Source: Vibrio alfacsensis (lineage in GTDB: Bacteria; Pseudomonadota; Gammaproteobacteria; Enterobacterales; Vibrionaceae). From it: a stretch of DNA of 64,000 nt. The notes below the pieces were generated by a model that did no database searches, was not told the DNA's origin, and saw only the letters and a program-made list of their open reading frames with translations. Shown piece by piece: positions 8,375 to 19,423 of this stretch (position 1 is the first letter of the stretch; each line of letters begins with the position of its first letter). Position numbers and translations under genes: made by a program. The stretch lies in the NCBI RefSeq assembly GCF_003544875.1, contig NZ_CP032093.1:2294001-2358000 (forward strand), written 5' to 3'.

Positions 8375-8550
8375 ATGAAAAGGTTATATCTTTAATCATC
8401 GCTTGTTTCATTTTTGCTGCTCCAATTTCGTTTGCTCAAAATAATTCCGGTCATGTTTTCGGAGCTGGGGTAGAGTGCACGTTCAGTGATGGTACTGTGA
8501 AACATCTTCCACGTGAGCTATGTACCATGTATGGTGGTACATTTAAATAA
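8375..8550 (+). pseudogene. Small secreted protein, frameshifted after the start
   Basis: ATG 8375 has a good ribosome site (AGAGG, 7 bases upstream) but runs into TAA after six codons. In the next frame the sequence reads as a typical signal peptide (VISLIIACFIFAAPISFAQ) followed by about 33 residues with two cysteines (VECTFSDGT, RELCTMYGG) and a stop at 8548-8550. One more A in the run at 8378-8381 would give MKKVISLI and restore a 58-residue exported protein. I do not know the family. It is either an indel error or a real inactivation. Confidence 0.7.
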
Positions 8551-8572
8551 TTTACGGATATTGCCAGTATGA

Positions 8573-8608
8573 AAGCTTATCTGATCGTGAGTTTTATCAG
8601 ATAAGCTT
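8573..8608. terminator. 13-bp perfect hairpin after the small secreted gene
   Basis: Arms at 8573-8585 (AAGCTTATCTGAT) and 8596-8608 pair perfectly around a 10-base loop. No long T-run follows on the plus strand, so it may be a bidirectional end between the secreted-protein gene and the convergent lipoprotein gene. Confidence 0.6.
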
Positions 8609-8638
8609 CGTCAGTAGTAACATGTTCATTTATATCAA

Positions 8639-9001
8639 TTAGAGCTTGTAAAAATCGGAACCGATAAACGCATCCCATCCTCTTTGCCACTCCGCTTTTA
8701 TCATAACTTCCTGTGGTTGACCAACACATTGGTCCGTGTAACGAATACCTTGAATCCCTTTTTCAAACGCTTTAAATGGGTCACAGTATTCTGCTTTTCC
8801 AGACTCATAACCTTGCTTGTATGAGGCTTCATCAAAAGGTGTCTTTTCTTTTAAGTTTGCCAAAACACGATTGTCATATTGATACCCATTTGCACCAAAC
8901 CGTTCACCTTGAGAAAACCAATATTCTGCGGGGGTTTGTGGGGTACTGCTGCATCCTTGGAGTGTGAATAATACAAAAGGAATAACTAGAAATTTCTTCA
9001 T
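8639..9001 (-). CDS. Lipoprotein, DUF2799-like
   Basis: The 120-residue protein starts with a lipoprotein signal (FVLFTLQGCSS, lipidated Cys at about 17). It then has aromatic and glycine-spaced repeats (YWFSQGERFGANGY, YKQGYESGKAEYCDP, WQRGWDAFIGSDFY), which recall DUF2799 envelope lipoproteins. The GxxxG/Y pattern suggests repeated short helices. The function is unknown. It stands downstream of chiP on the same strand but is separated from it by a terminator, so it is probably transcribed alone. Confidence 0.75.
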   Translation of the reverse strand: MKKFLVIPFVLFTLQGCSSTPQTPAEYWFSQGERFGANGYQYDNRVLANLKEKTPFDEASYKQGYESGKAEYCDPFKAFEKGIQGIRYTDQCVGQPQEVMIKAEWQRGWDAFIGSDFYKL

Positions 9002-9029
9002 TGTATGGTCCCTAAGTCCAGATATAAAA

Positions 9030-9053
9030 AAAGCTGAGCTTACGCTCAGCTTT
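9030..9053 (-). terminator. Terminator of the chitoporin gene
   Basis: A 10-bp stem AAAGCTGAGC / GCTCAGCTTT with a 4-base loop is followed on the minus strand by a run of T. It lies 20 bases after the chiP stop. Confidence 0.85.
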
Positions 9054-9072
9054 AATCATATCAACTTACTAG

Positions 9073-10472
9073 TTACTTAACACCAAATGGCATTGTAAGA
9101 ATTAGTTTAAAGTCTGTTTCATCGTTAAATGCGTTAGAGTAAGGACCCCAATCAGACGCATCAGAATCATTGTAGAAGTTAGTGTAGTAGAAGCTAATGT
9201 TAGCGTCTTTCAATGCACCAGCTTGGATTGCGTAGTTCGCAAAGAAGCTGTATGCGTATTCTACTAGCTCATCGTAACCAGCAGCTTTTGCACCTGCACC
9301 GTATGCACCGCTTAGACCTGCGCTAAAGCCTGTACCACCGATGTCAGAGAAGTCACGAGTCGCAGATAGGAAGAATGCGTATTCACCATCGTGGTTAAAG
9401 TCTGAACGGTTGTTCCACCAAACCTCATACGCACCATTTGAACCACCGTATTGCTCAGTTAGACGGTAAGCCATGTTGCCCACTTGACCACGTTTTTTAT
9501 CAGAGTCTGCTGATGTGTACGTTGCTTCAGCGCGGTATGAGTATTGACCTTGAGAGAAACTTGTCAATAACGCAGCTTGGAATGCTGTGCTATCGTATTG
9601 GTTATCATCATCTACTACGTAAAGTTGTGGAGACCAGTATAGACCGCCATCTGTTGTGCCTTTCACTTTTACGTGGAAGTTTTTACGATCACCGTCTGTT
9701 AGGCCACCGTAACCAGCGTCAAGAGAGATGCCGTTTTCGAATGCGTAACGTGCACCGAATGAGTATACGTCACCAACATCTTTACCAGCAGAACCCCAGA
9801 ACGAACCATCTCGGAATTCATAAGTTTCTTTAAACCAAGGTGCTTTGTATTGGTCCGCGTAAACAAAACCTAGAGATAGCGCATCAAAGTTTGCACCTAC
9901 CTCACCACCGCGGTATGTACCAGGAGCGAATGACCAGTTAACGCCCAATGTGCTAGGAACCGATGGTTGGAAGTAACCCAACTTAGCGTTAAAGTCTTCA
10001 CCGAACTTAAATTTAAGAGCAGCAGTAGCGTATGATACGCCGTTATCTGTTTGGAAAGAATCACATGATGTTGTAGCACCGTATGGAGAGCTACAATCAA
10101 AGAAGTTCATTTCATGTTCGAATGAACCACCTGTTTCTTCACCTGCCCACATATCAAATGTCGAGTAAATTACAGCATCAAAACCAACGGTATCTGCTAC
10201 ATAACCAGAGTGGAAACCTAGGTTGGCAAAAATTGAGCCATGGTCTAGGTTGGTGCCCTTTGATGTATCGTTACCGTTACCATCTTTGCCAGCACGGTCA
10301 CGAGCACGCATGAAAAAGTTAACATTACCGCTGATCGTAGACTCAGAGAAAAACTCTGACACTTCTGCAGCATAAGCAGGACCCATTGGGTCTTCATTCG
10401 CCATTGCTGGAGCTGTTGCTACTGCGCCCATCATTGCAGCAGTAATAGCAGATACTTTAAAAATTTGTCCAT
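9073..10472 (-). CDS. chiP: OprD-family porin, probable chitoporin (frameshift in signal peptide)
   Basis: The frame from 10434 encodes a mature outer-membrane barrel of OprD type (FFSESTISGNVNFFMRARD near the N-terminus, alternating aromatic strands, C-terminal TMPFGVK). The position next to ligA matches the chitoporin locus of Vibrio, whose product takes up chitooligosaccharides. The open frame begins inside the signal peptide. ATG 10472, with AGGAG seven bases upstream, is the natural start but is one base out of frame; an extra base in the A/T run at 10459-10466 would give MDK-F-KVSAITAAMMGAVATA. ChiP is inferred from family and locus, not from substrate residues. Confidence 0.8.
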
Positions 10473-10652
10473 GGAAAAACTCCTAAAATGGATATAGCTG
10501 TATTTTTCTTTCTCACCTTTAGTTGGCCGCCGAAGGGAGAAGTAAATTCCTATCTGAACCTCATCATTTCTAAATCAGTTCTTTTTTTAGTTCCTGCATA
10601 CACACCGTGTATCCATGTGTCTAAGACTAACTTCGCAACTAAAAACATCCAA

Positions 10653-10702
10653 ATGGAACTTATTTTTTTTCTAAAAAAATATGAGCCACGCCAAAGTTCC
10701 AT
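10653..10702 (-). promoter_or_regulatory. Nested inverted repeat upstream of chiP
   Basis: ATGGAACTT (10653-10661) and AAGTTCCAT (10694-10702) pair perfectly. Between them is an A/T palindrome at 10660-10682 with 9 of 11 matching positions per arm, the 23-bp size of NagC/Mlc operators. It lies about 190 bases before the chiP start. NagC control of chitoporin is known in enterobacteria; here it is only an inference. Confidence 0.35.
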
Positions 10703-10918
10703 ATAACTTGTTGATCTAGATCTTATTTTTAATATTTGATTTACACAAAAGTTAAACACTTAAAATTCAACAACTTAAAGCTGATATCACACCTTAAGTT
10801 TGAAGTTGGTCGCAGAGTGATATTTCAAAAAACAATAATTGATTGAGAGATCCTGATCACTGAAAAGAAATTAGCAAATCTTTTGGCGTAAAAGTGGGGA
10901 CTTTTTAATCGCAAATAA

Positions 10919-10949
10919 AAAGCCCCAAGTGACTAGCACGTGGGGCTTT
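10919..10949 (-). terminator. Terminator of ligA
   Basis: AAAGCCCCA / TGGGGCTTT stems enclose a 13-base loop and are followed on the minus strand by TTTTATTTG. It begins 30 bases after the ligA stop. Confidence 0.88.
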
Positions 10950-10978
10950 AATGACGATTTAGAAATCGAATTTATGGG

Positions 10979-13030
<2,052 letters not shown>

Positions 13031-13039
13031 CTAAGAAAA

Positions 13040-13059
13040 AGGGCCCCTAACGGAGCCCT
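13040..13059 (-). terminator. Hairpin between zipA and ligA
   Basis: AGGGC / GCCCT arms with an inner CC/GG pairing and a TAAC loop are followed on the minus strand by TTTTTCTTA. It would weaken read-through from zipA into ligA. Confidence 0.6.
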
Positions 13060-13079
13060 ATCATTATTTGGTGTTAAGG

Positions 13080-14072
13080 TTATGCCTTAGCGGCGTTAAA
13101 CTCAACAATTTGACGACGATATAATGCTAATCGATCTGGTGTCATCAAGTTTCGCTGATCATCAAGCACGTTACCGCCCATATCATCAGCTATCTGCTGG
13201 GCAATGCGCAGCATGAGGTTAAAATTCTGCTCTGCTTGACCGTAACATGGCAGAGTCATAAAGAATGAAATGCCTTTTGTAGAAAAATCTGCAGGATCAT
13301 CGTGTTCCAATGTACCTGGGTGCATCATATTCGCCACACTAAAGAGAACTTTACCATTCCCCTCCCAATCTTCATGGCGATGGAAAATGTTCATTTCACC
13401 ATAGATCAGTCCATTTTGCTGCATACTCTCAAAAAGCTTCGTGCCGACAAATGCTTCCTCACCGGCACAATGAACGTTCAGTACAATCACTTGCATTTCC
13501 GGCTCCGGCTTAGGCTCTTCAACCGCTTCAACTGATGCTACAGCAGCTGGCGTTTCGATACTTCCCGGTGACTCTTTAATCTCCGGCACCTCTACCGTTT
13601 CGCGCGTGGCAAACACCGGCTCAACTTTTTCATCTTCGACAAAAGGTTTAACAGGCTCGGTCATCAATGGTTCTGAAGCTAACGGTTCTGCAATTAACGG
13701 CTCTACATCATCAACCGATTTTGTTGCGATGAATGCTGGAATGGCTTCTTCTTCTCGAGGTTTCTCTTTTGCCTCAAGAACATCGTCAATAAGCGGGTCA
13801 GCAACGAACTTATTGTCGAATACATTGTCGTTATCAACACCAAAATCTGGTTCTTTACGGTCTTTGCGAATGATTTCAAAATCGTCTTCTGAACCACGAG
13901 CAAAATCACGCTCTTGCTCTTCCTTATCAATCTGGTCAACGTCCAACTTGCCTAATGGCTTGTTACCAAATTTTGCTTTGCCTTCTTTCTTGCTTGTCCA
14001 CAAGCCATGAAATAGCAATGCGGCGATGGCTAGTGCGCCAACAACAATGAGTACGAATCGCAATTCCTGCAT
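13080..14072 (-). CDS. zipA: Cell division protein ZipA
   Basis: The 330-residue protein has the ZipA layout: a short N-terminal periplasmic tip and one membrane helix (residues 4-23, [18 protein letters not shown]), a basic patch and a long acidic/proline-rich linker (about 60-195) with repeated EPL and EPV. The C-terminal FtsZ-binding domain follows ([21 protein letters not shown] to the end). ZipA tethers FtsZ to the membrane at the septum. It is divergent from cysZ across a 248-base promoter region, the usual gammaproteobacterial cysK-cysZ-zipA-ligA neighbourhood. Confidence 0.95.
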   Translation of the reverse strand: MQELRFVLIVVGALAIAALLFHGLWTSKKEGKAKFGNKPLGKLDVDQIDKEEQERDFARGSEDDFEIIRKDRKEPDFGVDNDNVFDNKFVADPLIDDVLEAKEKPREEEAIPAFIATKSVDDVEPLIAEPLASEPLMTEPVKPFVEDEKVEPVFATRETVEVPEIKESPGSIETPAAVASVEAVEEPKPEPEMQVIVLNVHCAGEEAFVGTKLFESMQQNGLIYGEMNIFHRHEDWEGNGKVLFSVANMMHPGTLEHDDPADFSTKGISFFMTLPCYGQAEQNFNLMLRIAQQIADDMGGNVLDDQRNLMTPDRLALYRRQIVEFNAAKA

Positions 14073-14320
14073 TATTTACTCTCAATCTACTTGTTCTAAC
14101 CACTTATACATCCTCAAGTGGTCACTCAAGTGTAATAAATCCGAATGATGCTTTACTTTACCAAAACTATATGTAGGTTTAGAACAACTTAATGCAAGAA
14201 GTTCCATTTTTGTTGTGATTCTTGCCACGATTCCACTTTACAAGGCATCTTTTGTTAGAGCATTGAAAGAATTACTGGCTTAAGTACAATGAATTTTCAC
14301 TTACAAAGAACAAAACCAAT

Positions 14321-15064
14321 ATGACTCTAAACAATCAATCAAGAACCGGATTCGGTTATTTTCTGTATGGGATACAGATTGCACTCTCACCAGAGATCCG
14401 ACGCTTTGTCATGTTGCCACTATTGGCTAATATTTTGCTCGTGGGTGGTGCGATCTTCTACCTATTCTCGCATCTCGACGTGTGGATTGATGGTTGGATC
14501 GGACAACTACCAGAATTCTTATCTTGGTTGACTTATCTCTTGTGGCCGATTTTAGTACTGACTATCCTTGCCACTTTCTCGTATTTTTTCAGTACATTAG
14601 CAAACTTTATTGCCGCGCCTTTTAATGGGTTGTTGGCAGAGAAAGTAGAAGAGTCCCTCACAGGACAAAAAGTCAATGACGACGGTTTTGCGGCACTCAT
14701 CAAAGATGTACCTCGCGTGATGGCCCGTGAATGGCGCAAACTACTTTATGTATTACCAAAAGCAATTGGTCTGTTTTTGCTATTACTGATCCCTGCACTA
14801 GGTCAGACAGTCGGCCCATTCTTGTGGTTTATTTTCACGGCTTGGATGTTAGCCATTCAATACTGCGATTACCCATTCGATAATCACAAAGTTTCATTTA
14901 ATGATATGCGTTACAAATTGAAACAGAAACAAGGCAAAGCCTATGGATTCGGTGTATTGGTCTCGGTATTTACCACCATTCCTATTCTTAACCTCATTGT
15001 TATGCCTGTGGCTGTCTGTGGTGCAACAGCGATGTGGGTGGCTGAGTTTAAACATCAGCGATAG
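14321..15064 (+). CDS. cysZ: Sulfate permease CysZ
   Basis: The 247-residue membrane protein has an N-terminal GFGYFLYGIQIALSPEIRRF segment, long hydrophobic helices at about 25-50 and 70-100, two more near 145-175, and a C-terminal helix at 205-235. CysZ supplies sulfate to the cysteine pathway; structural work describes it as a sulfate channel. It precedes cysK, the enzyme at the end of that pathway, but a strong terminator separates them. ATG 14321 is the first start of the conserved frame. Confidence 0.93.
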   Translation: MTLNNQSRTGFGYFLYGIQIALSPEIRRFVMLPLLANILLVGGAIFYLFSHLDVWIDGWIGQLPEFLSWLTYLLWPILVLTILATFSYFFSTLANFIAAPFNGLLAEKVEESLTGQKVNDDGFAALIKDVPRVMAREWRKLLYVLPKAIGLFLLLLIPALGQTVGPFLWFIFTAWMLAIQYCDYPFDNHKVSFNDMRYKLKQKQGKAYGFGVLVSVFTTIPILNLIVMPVAVCGATAMWVAEFKHQR

Positions 15065-15079
15065 ACAGTTTTCTAAAAT

Positions 15080-15105
15080 ACGGGGAGTGATAATGCACTC
15101 CCCGT
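15080..15105 (+). terminator. Terminator of cysZ
   Basis: ACGGGGAGTG / CACTCCCCGT form a 10-bp stem with a 6-base loop followed by TATTTTG. Confidence 0.88.
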
Positions 15106-15223
15106 TATTTTGTATGTTTCTCGACCAACCTCATAAGATATAACTTTTAATCCTTTTCCCATGTTTTCATACGGCATATTCTTCTAATCATATTCACAAA
15201 TCGTGTAATGAAGGAACATCACT

Positions 15224-16192
15224 ATGAGCAAGATCTACGAAGACAACTCTCTTACTATTGGTAATACCCCTCTCGTTCGCTTAAACAAAGTGAGCAAAGG
15301 TAAAGTTCTCGCAAAAATCGAAGCACGTAACCCTAGCTTCAGCGTTAAGTGCCGTATCGGTGCGAACATGATTTGGGAAGCAGAAAAAGCTGGCACCCTT
15401 AAGCCAGGTGTAGAGCTCGTTGAGCCGACCAGTGGTAACACAGGTGTTGCGCTTGCATTCGTAGCAGCAGCTCGCGGTTATAAACTAACACTGACGATGC
15501 CTGAGTCCATGAGCCTTGAGCGTCGTAAACTTCTTAAAGCACTAGGTGCAAACCTTGAACTTACTGAAGCCGCGAAAGGTATGAAAGGTGCGATTGCAAA
15601 AGCGGAAGAAATTGTCGCAAGCAACCCTGAAAAATATCTGCTTCTTCAGCAATTCAACAACCCAGCGAACCCAGAAATTCATGAAAAAACGACTGGTCCT
15701 GAAATTTGGGAAGCAACCGATGGTGAAATCGACGTATTCGTCGCGGGTGTAGGTACAGGCGGTACTATCACTGGTACAAGCCGTTACATCAAAGGCGAAA
15801 AAGGCAAAGCGATTACCTCTGTTGCAGTAGAACCAGCAGAATCTCCAGTTATTGCGCAAGCACTAGCAGGTGAAGAAATCCAACCAGCACCACATAAAAT
15901 CCAAGGTATCGGTGCCGGCTTCATCCCTGGTAACTTAGATTTAGAGCTTATCGACCGCGTAGAGCAAGTGACTTCAGAAGAAGCCATTGAGATGGCTCGA
16001 CGTCTAATGGAAGAAGAAGGTATCCTTGCAGGCATCTCCTCTGGTGCAGCTGTCGTTGCCGCAAATCGTCTCGCGGAACTACCTGAATTTGCAGGAAAAA
16101 CAATTGTTACCGTGCTTCCAAGCTCTGGTGAACGTTACCTAAGTACCGCGCTTTTTGCAGGCATATTTACTGAGAAAGAGAACCAACAGTAA
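15224..16192 (+). CDS. cysK: Cysteine synthase A
   Basis: This 322-residue PLP enzyme joins O-acetylserine and sulfide to form cysteine. Visible are the PLP lysine in [10 protein letters not shown] (about residue 42), the substrate loop [10 protein letters not shown] (about 68-77), [13 protein letters not shown], the glycine-rich phosphate loop [10 protein letters not shown], and SSGAA near the end. Length and motifs fit CysK rather than CysM. It is monocistronic with a terminator at 16219-16245 and precedes the PTS operon as in E. coli. Confidence 0.96.
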   Translation: MSKIYEDNSLTIGNTPLVRLNKVSKGKVLAKIEARNPSFSVKCRIGANMIWEAEKAGTLKPGVELVEPTSGNTGVALAFVAAARGYKLTLTMPESMSLERRKLLKALGANLELTEAAKGMKGAIAKAEEIVASNPEKYLLLQQFNNPANPEIHEKTTGPEIWEATDGEIDVFVAGVGTGGTITGTSRYIKGEKGKAITSVAVEPAESPVIAQALAGEEIQPAPHKIQGIGAGFIPGNLDLELIDRVEQVTSEEAIEMARRLMEEEGILAGISSGAAVVAANRLAELPEFAGKTIVTVLPSSGERYLSTALFAGIFTEKENQQ

Positions 16193-16218
16193 TATGTGGT
16201 CAAATCAATTTTTCGTTT

Positions 16219-16245
16219 AAAAAAGCCCCGGTCAGGGGCTTTTTT
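16219..16245 (+). terminator. Terminator of cysK
   Basis: An 11-bp stem ending AAGCCCC / GGGGCTT with a 5-base loop and a T-run. Confidence 0.92.
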
Positions 16246-16282
16246 GTTGATCCTTGCCTCACCTTTGGTAATATCGGGGTGT

Positions 16283-16305
16283 TTTATTTTAAGGTTCAAA
16301 ATAAA
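16283..16305 (+). promoter_or_regulatory. Possible Mlc/NagC-type operator upstream of ptsH
   Basis: TTTATTTT (16283-16290) and AAAATAAA (16298-16305) form a perfect palindrome spanning 23 bp. This is the size and edge sequence of Mlc/NagC sites, and Mlc represses ptsHI in E. coli. It is about 180 bases before ptsH. The match is by eye. Confidence 0.45.
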
Positions 16306-16331
16306 GAATCTAACAAAAGGTTTCAGTGTGA

Positions 16332-16355
16332 TTACGCACGCAAACAGTTGCGTAA
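16332..16355 (+). promoter_or_regulatory. Inverted repeats TTACGCA / TGCGTAA upstream of ptsH
   Basis: Two overlapping palindromes are present: TTACGCA...TGCGTAA and, inside it, ACGCAA-ACAG-TTGCGT. The left arm overlaps a TGTGA half-site at 16327-16331. It may be an operator or a transcript hairpin of the pts leader. Confidence 0.4.
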
Positions 16356-16483
16356 CCACCAAACTTTGACTAGTATCAGTTCTGAAACGCTTTGAACTCT
16401 CCCGTGCTAGCGCACAAGATATAAAGCGGTTAAGCTAAAACTTAGTCACAACTAACAAAAATACATTTATTGGGGTATATCAC

Positions 16484-16741
16484 ATGTACGAGAAGCAAGT
16501 AGAAATCACAGCAGAAAACGGTCTTCACACTCGTCCAGCTGCACAGTTCGTTAAAGAAGCTAAAGCATTCGACGCGGACATCACTGTGACTTCTAACGGT
16601 AAAAGCGCTAGCGCTAAGAGCCTATTCAAGCTACAAACACTAGGCCTAGTAAAAGGTACTCTAGTTACTATTTCAGCTGAAGGCCCTCAAGCTCAACAAG
16701 CTGTTGACCACCTAGTTGCTCTAATGGATGAGCTACACTAA
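16484..16741 (+). CDS. ptsH: Phosphocarrier protein HPr
   Basis: The 85-residue protein carries the active histidine in [13 protein letters not shown] (His 15) and the regulatory serine region [15 protein letters not shown] (Ser 46). It receives phosphate from enzyme I and passes it to the sugar-specific enzymes II. It is the first gene of ptsH-ptsI-crr, with a strong hairpin before ptsI and optimal-type codons throughout, as expected for a highly expressed gene. Confidence 0.97.
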   Translation: MYEKQVEITAENGLHTRPAAQFVKEAKAFDADITVTSNGKSASAKSLFKLQTLGLVKGTLVTISAEGPQAQQAVDHLVALMDELH

Positions 16742-16760
16742 TACGGTCTCCTATTTTCAG

Positions 16761-16788
16761 AAGCCATTTTGTGAAAGCAAAATGGCTT
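16761..16788 (+). terminator. Attenuator hairpin between ptsH and ptsI
   Basis: An 11-bp stem AAGCCATTTTG / CAAAATGGCTT with a 6-base loop is followed by a short TGTTGG. It probably makes more ptsH than ptsHI mRNA. Confidence 0.65.
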
Positions 16789-16881
16789 TGTTGGAAATAG
16801 ACTCAAAATTAAGCTAAAACTATTCGTTAGCGCACCATTATTCTCCCGTTTTATAAAGTTGACCAAACTTAAGGTAAAGCT

Positions 16882-18606
16882 ATGATTTCAGGCATCCTAG
16901 CATCTCCTGGTATTGCAATCGGTAAAGCACTACTACTTCAAGAAGATGAAATTGTCCTAAACACAAACACTATTTCTGACGACCAAGTAGAAGCTGAAGT
17001 TGCGCGTTTCTTCGACGCTCGTAACAAATCTTCTGCTCAACTAGAAACCATCAAGCAAAAAGCGCTTGAAACGTTCGGTGAAGAAAAAGAAGCGATCTTT
17101 GAAGGTCATATCATGCTTCTTGAAGACGAAGAGCTAGAAGAGGAAATCCTAGCACTTATCAAAAATGACAAGATGACTGCGGATCACGCTATCCATACAG
17201 TTATCGAAGAGCAAGCTTGTGCTCTTGAGTCTCTTGATGACGAATACCTAAAAGAACGCGCAACTGACATCCGTGATATCGGTTCTCGTTTTGTTAAAAA
17301 TGCACTAGGTATCAACATCGTTTCGCTAAGCGATATCGATCAAGAAGTTATCTTAGTAGCTTACGATCTAACGCCATCAGAAACAGCACAAATCAACCTA
17401 GATTACGTGCTTGGTTTTGCTTGTGACATCGGCGGTCGTACTTCTCACACTTCAATCATGGCTCGTTCACTAGAACTTCCAGCGATCGTTGGTACTAACG
17501 ACATCACTAAGCAAGTTAAGAACGGCGACATGCTGATTCTTGATGCGATGAACAACAAGATTGTTGTAAACCCATCAGAAGCTGAAGTAGAAGAAGCAAA
17601 AGCCGTTAAAGCTGCATTCCTTGCTGAAAAAGAAGAGCTAGCGAAGCTAAAAGACCTACACGCAGAAACAACTGACGGTCACCGCGTAGAAGTTTGCGGT
17701 AACATCGGTACTGTTAAAGACTGTGACGGCATCATCCGTAACGGCGGTGAAGGCGTTGGTCTGTACCGTACAGAATTCCTGTTTATGGACCGTGATGCAC
17801 TTCCGACTGAAGAAGAGCAATACCACGCTTACAAAGAAGTTGCAGAAGCAATGAACGGTCAAGCTGTGATCATCCGTACTATGGATATCGGCGGCGACAA
17901 AGATCTACCATACATGGATCTTCCAAAAGAGATGAACCCGTTCCTAGGCTGGCGTGCAGTGCGTATCAGCTTGGATCGTCGTGAAATCCTACGTGATCAA
18001 CTACGTGGTATCCTACGTGCATCTGCACACGGTAAGCTACGCATCATGTTCCCAATGATCATCTCTGTTGAAGAAATTCGTGAGCTTAAGAAAGCGATCG
18101 AAGAGTACAAGGCAGAACTACGTGCTGAAGGCCACGCATTCGACGAAGAAATCGAAATCGGTGTTATGGTTGAAACGCCAGCAGCAGCAGCGATCGCGCA
18201 CCACCTAGCGAAAGAAGTTGCGTTCTTCTCTATCGGTACAAACGACCTAACTCAATACACACTAGCGGTTGACCGTGGTAACGAGATGATCTCTCACCTA
18301 TACAACCCACTATCACCAGCTGTACTTACAGTGATCAAGCAAGTTATCGACGCTTCTCACGCTGAAGGTAAGTGGACTGGTATGTGTGGTGAGCTTGCAG
18401 GTGATGAGCGTGCAACGCTTCTACTTCTAGGTATGGGCCTAGATGAGTTCTCTATGAGCGGTATCTCTATCCCTGCAGTGAAGAAAGTTATCCGTAACTC
18501 TAACTTTGCAGAAGTGAAAGCAATGGCTGAAGAAGCACTTGCACTACCTACAGCGGCGGAAATCGAAGCAGTAGTAGAGAAGTTCATCGCAGAGAAAACT
18601 CAATAA
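16882..18606 (+). CDS. ptsI: PTS enzyme I
   Basis: The 574-residue cytosolic enzyme takes phosphate from phosphoenolpyruvate and gives it to HPr. The N-terminal domain holds the phosphorylated histidine in [15 protein letters not shown] (about residue 189). The C-terminal TIM barrel has the PEP site: [51 protein letters not shown] and the catalytic cysteine in GMCGELAGD. Length is normal. The gene lies 140 bases after ptsH and 105 before crr. Confidence 0.97.
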   Translation: MISGILASPGIAIGKALLLQEDEIVLNTNTISDDQVEAEVARFFDARNKSSAQLETIKQKALETFGEEKEAIFEGHIMLLEDEELEEEILALIKNDKMTADHAIHTVIEEQACALESLDDEYLKERATDIRDIGSRFVKNALGINIVSLSDIDQEVILVAYDLTPSETAQINLDYVLGFACDIGGRTSHTSIMARSLELPAIVGTNDITKQVKNGDMLILDAMNNKIVVNPSEAEVEEAKAVKAAFLAEKEELAKLKDLHAETTDGHRVEVCGNIGTVKDCDGIIRNGGEGVGLYRTEFLFMDRDALPTEEEQYHAYKEVAEAMNGQAVIIRTMDIGGDKDLPYMDLPKEMNPFLGWRAVRISLDRREILRDQLRGILRASAHGKLRIMFPMIISVEEIRELKKAIEEYKAELRAEGHAFDEEIEIGVMVETPAAAAIAHHLAKEVAFFSIGTNDLTQYTLAVDRGNEMISHLYNPLSPAVLTVIKQVIDASHAEGKWTGMCGELAGDERATLLLLGMGLDEFSMSGISIPAVKKVIRNSNFAEVKAMAEEALALPTAAEIEAVVEKFIAEKTQ

Positions 18607-18621
18607 TCAACGAATTCCAAT

Positions 18622-18653
18622 GAGATAGGCGGTTAAAAAAAGTCGTCTATCTC
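18622..18653 (+). other. Intercistronic hairpin ptsI-crr
   Basis: GAGATAGGCG and CGTCTATCTC pair (one wobble) around an A-rich loop. No T-run follows, so it is more likely an mRNA stabiliser or processing site than a terminator. Confidence 0.5.
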
Positions 18654-18711
18654 GTAAGATTGGTATACTATAATTCGACAGAATTAAATAAAACGTTAGG
18701 AGCATGACACA

Positions 18712-19221
18712 ATGGGTCTGTTTGACAAACTTAAGAAGCTAGTATCTGACGACAGCGCTGACGCAGGTGCAATCGAAATCATCGCACCACTGTCTGGTGA
18801 GATCGTGAATATCGAAGATGTGCCAGATGTTGTTTTCGCTGAGAAAATCGTTGGTGACGGTATTGCTATCAAACCTGCTGGTAACAAAATGGTAGCTCCT
18901 GTAAACGGTACTATCGGTAAGATCTTCGAAACGAACCACGCGTTCTCTATCGAGTCTGACGACGGTGTTGAGCTTTTCGTTCACTTCGGTATCGATACTG
19001 TTGAACTAAAAGGCGAAGGCTTCAAGCGTATCGCTGAAGAAGGTCAAACTGTTAAAGCTGGCGACACTGTAATTGAATTCGATCTTGCTCTTCTAGAAGA
19101 GAAAGCGAAGTCAACGCTAACTCCAGTTGTTATCTCTAACATGGACGAAATCAAAGAGCTGAACAAGCTTTCTGGTTCTGTAACTGTTGGTGAAACTCCA
19201 GTTCTACGTGTAACTAAGTAA
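18712..19221 (+). CDS. crr: Glucose-specific PTS enzyme IIA (EIIA-Glc)
   Basis: The 169-residue soluble protein has the IIA-Glc fold with the active histidine in [19 protein letters not shown] (about residue 91) and the second histidine in [13 protein letters not shown] (about 76). It passes phosphate to the glucose transporter and, unphosphorylated, controls adenylate cyclase and non-PTS permeases. It closes the pts cluster, followed by a strong terminator. Confidence 0.97.
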   Translation: MGLFDKLKKLVSDDSADAGAIEIIAPLSGEIVNIEDVPDVVFAEKIVGDGIAIKPAGNKMVAPVNGTIGKIFETNHAFSIESDDGVELFVHFGIDTVELKGEGFKRIAEEGQTVKAGDTVIEFDLALLEEKAKSTLTPVVISNMDEIKELNKLSGSVTVGETPVLRVTK

Positions 19222-19242
19222 TTTTTTACTTCGTCGAACACG

Positions 19243-19269
19243 AAAAACGCTGCCATTGGCAGCGTTTTT
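19243..19269 (+). terminator. Terminator of crr
   Basis: A 12-bp stem with core CGCTGCC / GGCAGCG, loop ATT, then T7. Confidence 0.93.
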
Positions 19270-19371
19270 TTATGAGTGAAAAAAATGCCACCCTGCCTGA
19301 TTATGAAAACATCGTTTCAATTCAGATAACATACTCAAGTGTTTTCAAGGTGCAGGATTCAGAGCATAAAA

Positions 19372-19394
19372 AAGCCAAGCATTGTGCTTGGCTT
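19372..19394 (-). terminator. Terminator of the downstream flagellin gene
   Basis: AAGCCAAGC / GCTTGGCTT with a 5-base loop is followed on the minus strand by T7. Confidence 0.88.
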
Positions 19395-19423
19395 CGCTTT
19401 ATATCGTCGATGATCTTTAAGGC

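Larger units (their letters stand above)
10473..10978. other. chiP upstream region and ligA terminator
   Basis: There is no credible gene; the short frames here are low in structure. The region carries the chiP ribosome site, an inverted repeat (10653-10702) and the ligA terminator at 10919-10949. Confidence 0.6.

Noticed and set aside
10488..10759. Short frames upstream of chiP on both strands
   Set aside because: They fall in A/T runs and inverted repeats and have no signal of coding.
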